A stretch of DNA of 64,000 nt from Epiperipatus broadwayi. Lineage: Eukaryota; Onychophora; Udeonychophora; Euonychophora; Peripatidae. The stretch lies in the NCBI GenBank assembly GCA_028023455.1, contig JAQFVV010000012.1, forward strand, positions 10,078,499-10,142,498, read 5' to 3'. This document shows positions 46,879 to 59,935 of this stretch, piece by piece. The notes under the pieces are model-generated. The model did no database searches and was not told the DNA's origin. It saw only the letters and a program-made list of their open reading frames with translations. The translations under genes were made by a program, and so were the position numbers. Each line of letters starts with the position of its first letter. The first letter of the stretch is position 1.

Positions 46879-47053
46879 CTGATTTAGAGTTTTCTCACTG
46901 ACTTTTTAAATTCTAAAGACCACTCAAAACCATTGCTGACACATTCAAGCAATAAATGACACTGAATAATCCACATGGGGTAGCTTGGATAGATCAATGG
47001 TGGTTTTGGGCAGTCCTTAGAATTCAGAATGGTGGAGAGTCATTCTAAATCAG
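46879..47053. mobile_element. Second foldback element with ~57-bp arms
   Basis: The left arm (46879-46935) begins CTGATTTAGA and ends AAACCATTG. The right arm (46995-47053) is its diverged reverse complement, ending TCTAAATCAG. The spacer is 59 bp. It lies 47 bp from the preceding foldback, and both carry CAGTCTGATC near an arm end. Confidence 0.65.
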
Positions 47054-47059
47054 TCTGAT

Positions 47060-47700
47060 CAAAACAAGCTTATAATGCTAAAAGCTTATAACCTCTAACA
47101 TACAAATTTTATTACATTATACGTTGAATAAATGTAAAATTGATCAAACCAAGTTTATAATTTCAAAATACTAAAAGCTTATAACTTCTAAAATATGAAT
47201 TTAATTATAATGATGACTCTTGTGCTGAAGTATGTGAAGGAAGGGGAAGGATGTTTTTAATGATAAGAAGTATCATCCAAAAAATGCGAAGTCTGATCAA
47301 ATCAAGCTTATTTTGAAATACTAAAAGCTTATAACTTCTAAAATATGACTTTTATTACAATAAAGATGGCAATTCATGCCAAATTATACAAAGAAGGGGA
47401 AGGATGTTTTTGACAATATGAAGTATCACCCCAAAAATGCAGAAATCTATTCAAACCAAACTCATAAATTTCAAAATACTAAAAGCTTATAACTTCTAAA
47501 ATATGGATTTTATTACAATTTATGCCTATAACCACATGTTGAACCAAGCTTATAATTTTGAAATACTAAAAGCTTATAACTTCTAAAATACAAAATTTTA
47601 TTACAATATCTGATTATAACCACATGTTGAATAAACATAAAATTGATCAAATCAAGTTTATAATTTCAAAATGCTAAAAGCTTATAACTTTTAAAATTTT
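47060..47700. repeat. Tandem array, six units around AAAAGCTTATAAC
   Basis: The anchor AAAAGCTTATAAC occurs near 47080, 47173, 47323, 47481, 47568 and 47676. It is preceded by AAGTTTATAATTTCAAAATACT and followed by TTCTAAAATATG.ATTT and TATTACAAT. Unit length varies from 87 to 158 bp. Some units carry an insert with GGAAGGGGAAGGATGTTTTT. Confidence 0.8.
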
Positions 47701-48251
47701 ATAATTCCTTTGATTTTTTTTTCTTACCAGAAAGAGTCAATGATGTTGCATGCTTCATTTGTTATATGCAGTTAGAAAAAAAAAATGGAGATAAGAAAAA
47801 ATAGTGTTGTTCACATTTGATCTCCTGATATGGATATCGGATTTACAATCGATCACATGAGATCTTTACAGGATTTTAAAATTGATACAATAAAATGATT
47901 TTAAAACCATAATAATATTGTAAGATGTTGTGAGATTAAATTATTCTTACAAAATGTCTCTAACAAAAAGTTACTAAGAAGAAATTTGACTACTCAATAG
48001 AAGTTACTTCTAAGATTTTTAAACAAATTTTATAAACATTTTCAAGTCATGTGATCATATGTAAACAATGCTAAATTTTTTTGTTCTCAATTATTTTCTT
48101 CATAATGACATGTGAGAAATGAAGCACACTACAGTACTCGCTTTGGTAAGAAAAAATCTGATTTATTAACTTTTTATGAATTGTAAAATTAATATTCTGT
48201 AAACAATTATTCTTTCAGATATTTAAGATAAAATGTGATTTATTACCAACT

Positions 48252-49069
48252 GTAGAATTAATATTTATTTATTTAAAAAAATATATTTATTGACATAATA
48301 AAATTGTACAGATGAATAATAAATACACTTAGTTAATGTTGGCTCATCCATTGCTGATATTGGTCTGGTAGATGTATGCCAGAACCATTCTCTGCACTAG
48401 CAGGTTGATATATGAGTAAATACGTACTATTTTGTTGGTATTGCCCACCCCTTTTGAGGTTGGCCCAATAATGCTAACTTATCAGCTGGGATACATGTAG
48501 TGTGAAATCAATGCCTCTCTAGTAGAATCCAACATGTTGCAACATAGACTACTTCTTCCACGATACACTACAATGTGGATATATCAGGTCCAAAATTCAT
48601 GTAGAGTCTGTGGGCCATACTAGTAGGCTCCATGTATTATTAAACAAAAATCTAGAGGATAGTATCTTGTCCTTGTTTTGAAGAGCTTTGAGCCTATCGC
48701 AAAATATAGCATTGGGGTCCGGTGTTGGTTGTGTGAACTTTGTCCTGCACCTTGGGTACCAAAAAGCGTATGTCAGGAAGATAGATAACCTGATAACTGT
48801 AAAGTCTCCAGAGAAGAGACAACCCCTGATGTCCAGGATTTTATCCACTGCTATAATGCAGTGTTGAGAGATGACACTTCGAATACTGTTATAGCCTGGA
48901 CATATATTTAACAGATGATTAAAGGTCTCCTCTCCTCTAGAACAGGCATGACAAATTGGGTCAATTTTATTTAGAAACCGCTTAGTATAAGAATGTATTA
49001 GTTGGCATGGAGCCCATATTCACCTTGATCAGATAATCCAAAAGTTTGGGCTCCAGTAGAATTAATATT
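48252..49069 (-). mobile_element. 5'-truncated LINE tail with 14-bp TSD
   Basis: GTAGAATTAATATT at 48252-48265 and 49056-49069 is a perfect target-site duplication around a 790-bp insert. On the minus strand translation gives NKIDPICHACSRG.ETFNHLLNICP (about 48980-48910), the C-x2-C...H...C finger common at LINE polymerase C-termini. An 83-codon frame (48848-48597) then encodes MDKILDIRGCLFSGD...PRCRTKFTQPTPDPN. A ~330-bp 3' untranslated region ends in an AATAAATA-rich tail. The element interrupted the inverted repeat 47060-49330 and is therefore younger than it. Confidence 0.8.
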
Positions 49070-49074
49070 GGCAG

Positions 49075-49335
49075 TTGTTTCTATGTTTATTCAACATGTG
49101 ATTATGAGTCTATATTCTAATAAAATTCATATTTTAGAAGTTATAAGCTTTTAGTATTTTCAAATTATAAGTTTGGTTTTATCAATTTTATGTTTATTCA
49201 ACATGTGGTTATGGGCACGTATTGTAATAAAATTGGGTTAATGATAGTGCTTTGTGCTGAAGTATACAAAGAGGGGAAAGAATGGTTTTGATGATACAAA
49301 ACATCCAAAAAATGCAGAGGTCACAAGTGATTTAC
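49075..49335. repeat. Inverted copy of the 47060-47700 array
   Basis: Reverse-complement blocks GTTATAAGCTTTTAGTATTT and TTTATGTTTATTCAACATGTG appear twice, and the GAAGTATACAAAGAGGGGAAAG insert once. This places about two inverted units opposite the six direct units. Without the LINE insertion the spacer would be about 570 bp. Confidence 0.75.
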
Positions 49336-50035
49336 TTACTCTTTTAATGTCTTTTTATTTTTTTAATTAATATATGTGTCTATTATTTTTTCATTCACTT
49401 TTTCTCTTTAAGTATTTTAAATTTGTATTTTAGAAATTATAACCTTTCGATATTCCCATTTTTTATATTTTGTATATTTTAGTCAAGTGATTTGACAAAG
49501 CATAGTTGTATGAAATTTGCACTTTAATTTTTTAATTATTGATGTAAATTATGATTTTGTAATAAATGGTCATATTGCAACCATGTGTGGATTATTCAAT
49601 TGTTATTTATCTATTTGGATATGTCAGCAGTGTTTTAGGATGGTCACAAAGATATAATTAACCTAATTGAAAGATTAAAATGTGTAAAACTAGTTTCATA
49701 AGCATAAAGATAAATTTTCTTAAAATTTTGACATTTTGAAATTAAAATTTTTATTAATACTATAGATAAACTATACCTCTGGTAATTGGTCATTTACCTA
49801 TTTTCTATTCAGGTATCCACATTAGCACATGAAAAATGTACCATGTCATCTGTAGCATTTGATTGGTACCTAATGACCAATGGAAAGCCAACATGTTGCG
49901 CAAGCCAAAAACTTTACCCTGTAACCCAAACAAAGAGGTGGTTGTAGGCTAGCAACCAGAGGTTACACAAACAGGTACTATATAATATGGATTTTTAAAA
50001 TATAAGAGTAGGAGTTCTCTTATACACAATACTTA
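49336..50035. other. AT-rich intergenic sequence
   Basis: No gene. A more complex patch at 49840-49970 (GGTACCTAATGACCAATGGA, ACAAAGAGGTGGTTGTAG) is unidentified. Confidence 0.4.
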
Positions 50036-50330
50036 TGTCCAAATATAATTGTTAAAATACAAGGTTCTTTTATAATTCAAAATACCTTATATTAATTCTT
50101 AAAATATCTTTATCTCAAATATAGATAATTTTCAATTTTAAATATATCTCATGTTCTAAAATTTATTTATCTCAAATATAGGTTATTTTTCATTTTAAAT
50201 ATCTTACCTTATATCTTAAAATATATTTACCTCAAATATAGGATCTTTTACAAATTTAAAATATCTTTATCTTAAATATAAGTTCTTTTCCAAGTTTAAA
50301 ATATTTCGATCTCAGAGTTTAAATTTTGAA
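50036..50330. repeat. ~60-bp AT-rich minisatellite
   Basis: About five diverged units share ATCTCAAATATAGGTT.TTTT, CAATTTTAAATAT and CTTAAAATAT.TTTA. Confidence 0.75.
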
Positions 50331-52480
50331 TAAAATGTACATGGAACGAAATGTTAATGGTAATACTCTAACTTCTTAACAACAAATATGATCGTTATTA
50401 TTTAATCTAGACATGGAACATTTGACCTTTCTCTTAGTTTATTTTGAAATCTTATTATTTTTTAAGTAAAAATGGAACTACATAATAATAGAGTACTCAA
50501 ATACTTAAGTAATATATAATTGGTAACTTGAAAAAATTCTAAATACATTATAATTATTTAAACAATAATGACTTCACTTTTAATGACCATAAAATACAGA
50601 AATCTTATATTTTTTCTGATGCAAAATTTAAATGAACAAAAGCAAAATAGTGGAGAAGGCAGTAAGAGCAGATTTTATGCTGCCACTACATAACAAGTAC
50701 ATTTGAAATGAAGTAAATAATATAACATTTATCTTCTAAGAATGCATGTAGAATAATTAAATAATTATTAAGCAAAATGAATGTATAAACACTATGAGAC
50801 AATTCAAATGCACTCTTAAAAAATAATTATTAATGCAAACTTTGTTAAAGTAGATCTTCTGATAATAGATGTGGAAATGCAATGATGTCTTAATAGCAAT
50901 GAAACAAAAACATAATTAATAATAAAAATATTTATTTACAAGATATAATAATTCATATAATAAAAATATTTATTTACAATAATTATTACTATTTTAAAGT
51001 AGTATACTATATTTACAATATTAATAACTTAATACATTGGTGCAACTTTCTTAAAATCATTTCTAAAATTTTATCATGTAAGTTATAATCACTACCCAAT
51101 AGTCCTCTTATTCATCAAATAAAATATTTATTTCCAACCAATACTCATAAAGCAAAGCAATATATCTCTCTGCTTGTGTCTAGGTTACTAGGGGATACTA
51201 TACATGTTTTTTTAATCAAACACAGTATTGAAAATCAGTGTGAAGACCCTTAAATGTTAACATGATAGCAACAACTATTACACATTGTAAGAAACTTATA
51301 ACATTAACAATATTTATATTACAACAAGGTAATAACTATGCTTGACACTGATAATATACTTTAAATTTACAAAAATTAGTGGAGCTGTCTGTGGATATAC
51401 CCAAAATATATTGTAATATTGAAATTTTAAACACAGTGGATAAAGGAAATACGGACTAGCAAAAATACAAATGAGCACCCATTACTAGAAGCAGGTAGTG
51501 CCAATGAATGAACTAGCCACACTCTTTTACATGGAGAGCTTAAATATAAATAAAAGTACTATAATATCCACTTCAAATTGCCTTAAAAATGATATTACTA
51601 ATAATAAAATGCATGGATCTAATAATAATAAACATATGAATAATTATTCATCTTACAGGCACAAACAAAAGGCATATAATTCATTCACTCAGTTTAAGAT
51701 TATATGTATAGTAATAAAACTATTATTGCAGAATGGTGATAACACTTATAAACTATATAAAAGACTCATATACATAGTGATATTTATAATGCTTTCATTC
51801 ATGAAATATTTTTCTTAAATATACAAAAGACTGTTATACCTCTAGGTACAATCATTTATATAATTTTAAATAATTCGGAAAACTCAGGAATAATACAATT
51901 AACCCATAAATGAAACATTCTACTGCATATCTTTCCAATTTCACCTTTGGAACACAGTTCTACATACACATTTATAATGTGATAATTAATATAATCATAA
52001 TATAATATATAAACTATGACTATAGTAATTTTAAATATAAAATAAAAAATATACATAACTATAATATCATTTTTAGAGATTAATAGTTCTTTACCTTTTT
52101 TAATAAACAAAACTATTTTTGTTAAATCCTTTTCTTCTTTTCTTGAAGTGATATATGAACACATTGTCTTTTATTAAAGTAGAGCAGACACATATACACA
52201 CATAAATATTTTAAGAAAAAGTTTGCAGTGAGATTTCACAAATGTAAAAATAACAGGAGCTGATAGTAAATAATTCTAATAGCAAACAATTTCTTTTAAA
52301 ACACCTTTTCAGTGGCAATGAAAATCAGAGGAGCAATGAACCGTTTGATAATTCTTTACTTAAAATTGGTCTTTATAAAATTTTATAAGTTGAATGCTAA
52401 AAACTTAAATTATTTTATTCCTTTTCTAAATATAATAACTATATTTGAAGTAATCAGCAATTTAAAAAATAAATAAATAA
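50331..52480. other. AT-rich intergenic sequence
   Basis: No feature supported. ATAAAAATATTTATTTACAA occurs twice at about 50923 and 50959. Open frames at 51498-51818 and 51856-52164 show no domain. Confidence 0.45.
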
Positions 52481-54018
52481 ATAAATTTGGTTGTTTTACA
52501 ATAGCGTGTTGAAACCGCCGGAGGGCGTTATTTCTATGCTAGTGCACAGAAATATGCCATTTAGGTGGCCACGTCCACCGCTATCGAATGTTCTATTTCT
52601 AATACGTAAGCCTAGAAATAGTCCGTTGATACGGGGGAAGGTACCGACTGACTGTGTTTATTTCTATGCTAATGCACAGAAATGTGAACATTTAGCCAAT
52701 CTTGCCGCAGAAGCTATCATGTCAGCTTACAGCTCAGATTCGGGTTAAGCATTTCAGACGTAATCATATTTCACTTTTGTTTACAGTATTGTTGAGGGTG
52801 GCTGGAATTACAATTGTCAAAACTATTTTAATATTCATTAAGACCACCTTACCCTCTATCGCGCATGTTTTAGGAAGGTCTACTAACAATTATCAGCAGA
52901 ATCTCATGCTTCCCTAGCCCCCATTTCCTGCTGAAAAAATAGGCCAAGTGTAGTAAAAAGCGCGCTTCCCATCAAATCACACTCTAAGTCACGTTTTGTG
53001 TGACAACAACTGCCAGCTGATTAATCGAATAGCTGAAAAAATAGGACAACTTGTTTTGCTGAATGTCAAAGAAAGAACAAGGATTCTTCTCTGACTGGGG
53101 GAACAGGTGGTGGTTTATCAAACAAAACACCTTGAAGCTGCATGCCTGCTGTGTTTTTTATTTTATTTATTTTTTGCCTGAAGAGCCCAAAAAGTTGCTT
53201 TTAATTGCCGTATAGATTGATGTTTTTTGAGGGGGAATTACCGTCAAAACTTGGTCAATCTTCGAGTTGTTGGCATTCCGTTCTGTTAGCAATTGCAAAC
53301 ACCCTTCCCCCCTCCCAAAGTTGGACTTTGGCTTGTAAATGTTACTGCTAAACAGACAATAGATTTATTTATCAAAATAAAAACAAACCTAATAAAAAAA
53401 AGAAGAAGTAGTTGAATCGGCTGATTTTTTGCTTGTCATACAATACCAAACTGAAAATAGAAAAGGGTTTAATGAGAATTAAATCAAAACAAACAAAAAA
53501 TCGGTTAACTACTTTTTAAAAATCATTGGTTTTAATCTATCCGTTTTTTTTTTTTGGTTTTGTTTTTTTGTTGTTGTTTGGGATAAACAAAATAGATTTG
53601 ATAGCTGCCATACTTGTATTTTAAATGTGATAAACAACAACAACCAAAAAAAAAAACAACAAAAAAATATGTAGACGGTAAAAAAAAAAAAAAAAACCCG
53701 TCCCCTTTGAAAATATAAATAATGAAAAAAAGAATCAAAAGCCAAAAAAATGAAGTACTTTTTTTTTGTAAATTCATTTATTTGTAATTTTTTTGTTTAT
53801 GCATTTGTTTATTTTTTGTTTTGTTTTAGTCGTGTTTAAACAAAAAATTTGATTTGATATTACTTTTATAAATGTGATAAACAAAAAAAAAAAATAAAAA
53901 ACCAAAGCTAACAAAAAAAAAAAAGAAAGGCCTCGGCAACATTATATTTATCTTTGTTTACAAATCGAGCCCACCCTCCAGCGGTTTCAACACGCTATTG
54001 TAAAACAACCATAAATTT
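52481..54018. mobile_element. Complete DNA transposon copy: 37-bp TIRs, 8-bp TSD, non-autonomous
   Basis: ATAAATTT at 52481-52488 and 54011-54018 is a perfect 8-bp TSD. The 1522-bp element (52489-54010) has 37-bp terminal inverted repeats starting GGTTGTTTTACAATAGCG, with one mismatch. Subterminal TATTTCTATGCTAGTGCAC repeats lie at 52529 and 52659. The left third is GC-richer; the right third is A/T homopolymer-rich with an internal duplication (53545-53700 with 53815-53930). Frames such as 52491-52748 lack any transposase motif. An 8-bp TSD with GG ends would suit Merlin-type elements; hAT elements also make 8-bp TSDs. Superfamily is inference. Confidence 0.85.
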
Positions 54019-56654
54019 AAAATGAATAGCTATATTACATTTTTTAGCATGAAACAACCTGGATATAGACTTTTTATTATAATAAATAAAAGAATGGTTT
54101 CCATAAACTTGTCCTCTATGATAATTTTATAGGACAATTTTAAATAAGTGTCATTAATTTTTTTATTGACTTAATTGTATATCTGAGCTTGATGTAAGTA
54201 GATTTATTATTTTTAATAACAATAATGAGAATAACTAATAGAAAATATGTAATAGAAAGTTAGTTAAAATGTGCCAAAAATACTCTTATAAACAAAGTTC
54301 AGAATTTAAATGTTATATAACAATGAAATAACATTTTTCCTTACATGGTGTTCTTTTGGCTTCTTTTAAAATACATTAGAATTTTTTAGCATGAACATAT
54401 GCTTTCAGGAAAAATACCACATGGATGACTTGCTAGTTCTCTCCTCAATCATGAAGTTGACAAAAATACAACTTAAACTTTTAAATTGACTTTTAAAAAA
54501 AGTTAAATAAGAACCAAACAATTTAATTTAAAACTAAAGCAAAGTTGAAATTTGAAGTAAAGATATGAAGTGCAGATTTTAAGTAAATTTTTAAGTGTGG
54601 GTGTGTTTATCTTCTACACATCCATGCACCAAAATCTTTATTGCATTTCCTTTTTATCAAACCAATCATTTGCAGGTCTATATTATATTTATATTAATAG
54701 CACATTATTGACTTTCACTTTAAATCCAGACAATTTGATCATGTGACTGTCTAGAGAATAAATGAACTTATTAATTAATGAGTTTATCAATCCTAAATAA
54801 TTGTCAAATCAATTATTTAATAAAATTATTAATTAATTTTCGTATTAATCATTATTTTTATTAAATATACTATTTTCCACTTATTTAACTCTTGCTTTAT
54901 CTTAACTAAAACCTTTTAACATTATTTTTATAATATATATACCAAATTTTAAAATACATTATTTTTAATAAATGTTTTTAACTGTCAATATTTAACATGT
55001 ATGTTCCAAACACTCACATACACACATGTACATTAAACAGAGCCATTTTAATACAAGGAAAATATATTAGTTATTGACTGTCATTTAAAACCAATTAAAA
55101 ATAGCATTAATTTCAGTCAGTTATATTTATTATTTTTAAACTCTAATTTTAAATATTCTCACATAAATTGATATTTAATACATCATAAATATTACTGTAA
55201 AATTATTTATTTTAAAAATGAACTAAAAATTTTAACAAAGTTAACTAACCATTCCAGACAGCATAGAACAACTTTATTTGTTACATCTATTTGAAATATA
55301 TTAAGCTCTAGACTAACACTTCTTTAATAAATTTAAAAATATTATCAACACAGTTTTTTTTTTTCAAAAAATTTATAAAATTTAATATATATAATTCAAT
55401 AAACCAACTTCTTTTTAAATCTTGCTTTTATGTGATTATTATAAAAATGTATAAATATACACCAACATTTTGACTATTTAATAGTATAGTTTTTATTAAG
55501 GAAACTGAAAAATGTATAACAATAGATATCAAATATTCCAAAAAATCCCCCCTCAAAAAAAAACATATATAAAATACTCTTTACATCAAACTCTTTCTAT
55601 TACAACAATTTCAAAACCTTATCACATTTTTTAAACTTATACATTTTATCTAAAAATACCCTAAAAATGATTTAATTTTTAAAAAAACACCTTTTTTTTC
55701 TTTCTTTTCCATTAACATTCTATTCAGTTCAGATTTAATTTCACTAATAAAAATTTCTTTCTTTATTATTATTTCATAGTATGATTTTATACATTCCAAA
55801 GACTTTATTTCAAAATCATTATGTTTAAACTTAGTCATATGATCAAAAACAGCAGAATTTTTATTAAATGCTGTTTTAATCCAGTTGCTAATTTATTTTT
55901 TGTAGTCCCAACATATGACATCTCTTCCTTATTTTTAAAACAATTCAAACATTTTATTATATAAACCTAATTCGTTATATTTTAACATTTATTTCTTTTA
56001 TAACATTTATTTTTTAATTATAAAAAGAAGAGAGCAGGTTTTGAATATTAATTTAAACTGGATTCTCTTTTCCCTCCCTTATCATTCACAAAAAAGAAAC
56101 TATTAATTGATCTAATTGCTATTATTTTAATAATTTATTAAAAATTATTTTCTTCAGCTACTTTTCTTTTTATTTTTTTCAAATTATGAAATGCACATGT
56201 AATGCATGTATATGTGTGTTGCACCATATACATGAGTGTTACAATATATATATAATCTTTATATTTAATACAATATAGTGGTGAAAAAACTAAATTTATT
56301 AAGAATTTTCTGATAAAGTTGAAAAAGCAGACTTGTGTTTTGTTTTTTCTTTTTTTTTTAGAAAACTATAAGCAAATAATAGAGATAAAAATTTTTTTTA
56401 TATTAATTGCTTTTATTGGCTGGGCACTAAAAAAATAATTGTTTCTTCAACCACAATTATTTTTAGATTTGAAATAAAAGCATGGGGAGAGGACCAGAAA
56501 TTAATTAAGTCAATCTCTGGTTATAAAAAATAGGAAATGACTTAGTTAATTTCAAGATAAATCTAAAAACCCCAATTATCTCTATTATTTTTAAGTTTTT
56601 AGTATGGGCATAGTAAATAAAAATGTAAAACTATATTATATTTTTAATTGACTG
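54019..56654. other. AT-rich intergenic sequence
   Basis: No gene, repeat family or RNA recognised in 2.6 kb; homopolymers dominate. Confidence 0.5.
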
Positions 56655-57270
56655 GACACTTATAGATGATATGTATATATATATATCACAACATAGTTCT
56701 ATAAATTAAAATGTATACCTCTTATGTGTATATCATTTTAGTATGTGTACATAAAAGTGACTTAAAATATTTAATATTCTTTTAAGTAAAAAGTGTTTAA
56801 CATTTTTGCTTTGATTGGAACTTTTTATTTTTAAAAATAAAATGTTTACTAAAAGTGTATTAGACAGGGTATGAGCACAGACTTTCACATGACCCACCAA
56901 TCTCCACACTATCTCATAACACTGGTGTATCAGTGTTATGAGATAGTATGGAGATTGGTGGGTCATGTGAAAGTCTGTGCTCATACCCTGTCTATTACAT
57001 ATATAGACACAGGTATATATAAGCCTGTGTATTTCAGCTAAAAGTGTATTGTAAATGAACTTCACTTAATACATATTTTACTTTAAACTAATTTCACACA
57101 TGTAGTAAATATATATATATATATCAATACATATTTCTGCAATAAGTTAATATGTATACTCTTTATGTATATATCATATTTAGTATGATACATAATTATA
57201 TATATATGTATACAAAATCAGTAAGTAATTTTTCTATTTAACATTTTTGATATTGTGTTTATTGGGGGGG
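56655..57270. repeat. Direct duplication of ~160 bp flanking the palindrome
   Basis: 56670-56830 and 57110-57262 share TATATATATATATCA.AACATA, AATGTATAC.TCTTATGT.TATATCAT, TTTAGTATG and TTTAACATTTTTG. The copies are diverged. The palindrome 56861-56994 lies just beyond the first copy. Confidence 0.6.
56861..56994. mobile_element. 134-bp near-perfect palindrome (foldback MITE)
   Basis: Arms 56861-56924 and 56931-56994 are complementary at 63 of 64 positions around a 6-base loop. If the outer TA dinucleotides are the target duplication, the TIR starts GACAGGGTATGAGCACAG, as in Tc1/mariner-type MITEs. The near-absence of divergence in an otherwise decayed region points to recent insertion or gene conversion. 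Confidence 0.8.
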
Positions 57271-59650
57271 GGGATTTAAAAAAAGATTAACAAAACTATA
57301 TTATAAATAACTTTCTTATTATTTAAATGAAACCTACAATTGCGTCAAAGAAAACTCACAAGCATTATTTAAAACATTTCCATCACTCTTTCATATCTAA
57401 GAAACTAACTCACCAATTTAAAATATGAATGTTCTCTCACTTTCATAAAGATTTTTTAATTTTTCAGAAAATTATCTTTAACTGAAATCTATTAAATATT
57501 TATTTTAAAATTTTATGAAAATATTAAATTAAAAGAAAAAAAAATCTTTATACTGCCCTCTTATAAACCTTATTTAAAAGAAATGAAAGTTCTAAAAAGT
57601 ATTTTTTTAATTTGATATGAGAAAATATTGACTATTTTTAATATTTTCCAACCCTCTATTCCATATCTAAGAAACTAGATGATGTACTTAAAAGATTAAT
57701 GACTTAATTGGATTAGCCTAGTATTAATTAGCTATATACCAAATTTCAAGCAATTCTATAGAATTTAAATATATTAAATCTCAATTTTAAAATTTCATTC
57801 TAACTTTAAAAAAATCAAACAATTACAAACAAACCTACCAACAAACAAAATGATATTTCAAATTCAATAAAAGTAGTTAATAAATGATAATGCTGTATTC
57901 AAATACTTAAGACACAAATACACTTCTGAGTTTCTAAAAAATTTTTTGTTGTACCCAATATTTTTCTATTTTTATCAACAAATTATATTGACAATATGTT
58001 ATATAAGTAAGAAAATATCAAAAAATATTATACTTCCTAAATTAAGTCATCTCATTTATATATATGTTTCAATTAAGATTGATATTAATTGCTGTCATTT
58101 ATTATTGATCTGCATATTGTTATAATACTTTAAAACATTTGTGAATGTAGGTGAAGCATCTTGATTTCTTTTTGTTTCCCAAATCCCAGAGAGATAATCC
58201 AGAATATTAATACTTCTTTTTCTTGCATTTAACTATTTCAGTGCTACAAATTACAATTTTTAGTTGTTATATTATCACAATTTCATAAAATATTATTTTA
58301 TGATGATCAGAAATAGCATTATCTTCATCAAATGTTTCTTTTGATGATTAACTTTCAACATTTCATAGTTTATCAAACTCTTTTTTATGTGTGTGTTCTG
58401 ACATATTTTAGTTCAAGCTCTCATTATTTATCATTTTCACAATTTCAATTATCAAATGATTTAGTTCTCACACCAGCCAATGCAGTTGTAAGTAGCTGGT
58501 CTTGTATTTGCTAATTATTTTTTATTTATTAGTGCTGTATTCTTCTATATTAAAGTTTACTTGCTTGTAAGAAAATTGCATTATCATCTTCTATACCAAA
58601 GTATTCAGGTTTATAGAAATCATTATTAATAATAATGAAACCATGATCTTCCTTATTGAAGTTTTGAAATTTGATACATTTGCCAGTACCCCACTTTATA
58701 ATTATATAATCAATCTTATTCCATTTAAAACTTTGCAATCCATGAGCCTCGGTATTTATTGTAATAATCATTTAATTTCACATTAGTTTGTGAGAAATTT
58801 TATCAACTGTTTAATTTTTTTATTTTGGATATCACCTTTCAAAATTGGAAAGAATTAAATATATGTTTAGTGTTAAATTCTTTATTTTATCTCTACAAAA
58901 TCAGCTTTTATTTATAAACTATCTTTCATTATATGCTAGCAATGGGAGTAATATTATTCTCTAAATTGATGAGTTCACCTTTCTCCACAGATATGCCATC
59001 TTATATCTCATATTGTTCATCAGATTCTATTCCATTTTCTTTGAATTTTCATATAATAATCACTGAATATAAATGCATAAAATGAAAGTTGTATAAATGT
59101 ACCCAAAAGTTACAATCATTCTAAAATTGCCAAAAATATAGTAAGGATGAATACTGATAATATTTTCTCTGGTCAATGATATGCTTATATTTTTTCCCCA
59201 ATAATCTTTTACTTTAATATAAGCTCTTGCGATTTGCTTGTTATAAGTTTGGATTTGGCAGTTGGTCTACTATAATTCATTATATATTCATTAGATTTTA
59301 TTTATTCATAAATTGAGTTAAAGTTATGAACAATTGCCATTTTTTCTAATTCTGTTTCATATATTTATTTATAAATATGCTATCATTATCATTTTTTATT
59401 TTTGAATAGTTATGTTTTTTTTTTGTTTGTTTATTTCATTTTAATATTTTATTACCATTAGGTTGTTGACATATATTACTTTTTTTATTTATTCTTTATA
59501 GAATTCACATAAAGAAAGATTATTATCAGTGCATTAAATCATAATATGTATTTGGGTATATGATTTGATTTTGCATATTGATTCTTTGAAGATTCAATGT
59601 TTGTGATTTAGTGTAATAGTAGAATGAAAAATGTGAAGACTATATATAAC
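57271..59650. other. AT-rich intergenic sequence
   Basis: No supported gene. A 10-base poly-G run is at 57264-57273. TTCATATCTAAGAAACTA-like sequence recurs at about 57390 and 57660. Confidence 0.45.
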
Positions 59651-59651
59651 A

Positions 59652-59935
59652 TTTCTGGGAGTCAAATGCCACATAGCCTCCCTCCTTGACAACCAATCAT
59701 TCAGTACATTTATCTTTTACTGTGGTGATATTTCAATTCTTTGGGATTTGTGTGACTTCTATACCTTTTAAATAATTTGAGAGTTGTAAAATATGGCATT
59801 TCTGACATCAAATGTCGCACAGCCTTCTTGACAACTAATCACTAAGTTATATTTATCTTTTACTGAAGTAATATTTCAATTCTTTGGGATTTGTGTTTCT
59901 AAACTTTTTAAATAATTTGAGAGTTTTAAAATACA
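59652..59935. repeat. ~146-bp tandem duplication
   Basis: Two units share CATTTCTG..ATCAAATG.C, CACA.AGCCT, TTTATCTTTTACTG..GT, TTCAATTCTTTGGGATTTGTG and TTTAAATAATTTGAGAGTT. The first unit starts about 59652 and the second about 59798. Confidence 0.85.

Noticed and set aside
52491-52917. Overlapping plus-strand frames at the left end of the 1522-bp element, considered as transposase
   Set aside because: No DDE-type, zinc-finger or helix-turn-helix pattern is visible, and the first frame starts inside the terminal inverted repeat.
53509-53777. Two overlapping Phe/Lys-rich minus-strand open frames
   Set aside because: They arise from A/T homopolymer runs inside the TIR element and have no transposase motif.
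58550-58771. Minus-strand 73-codon frame with WNKIDYIIIKW, considered as a LINE endonuclease remnant
   Set aside because: Only one short block resembles the IDYI motif and nothing flanking it fits; left unassigned.
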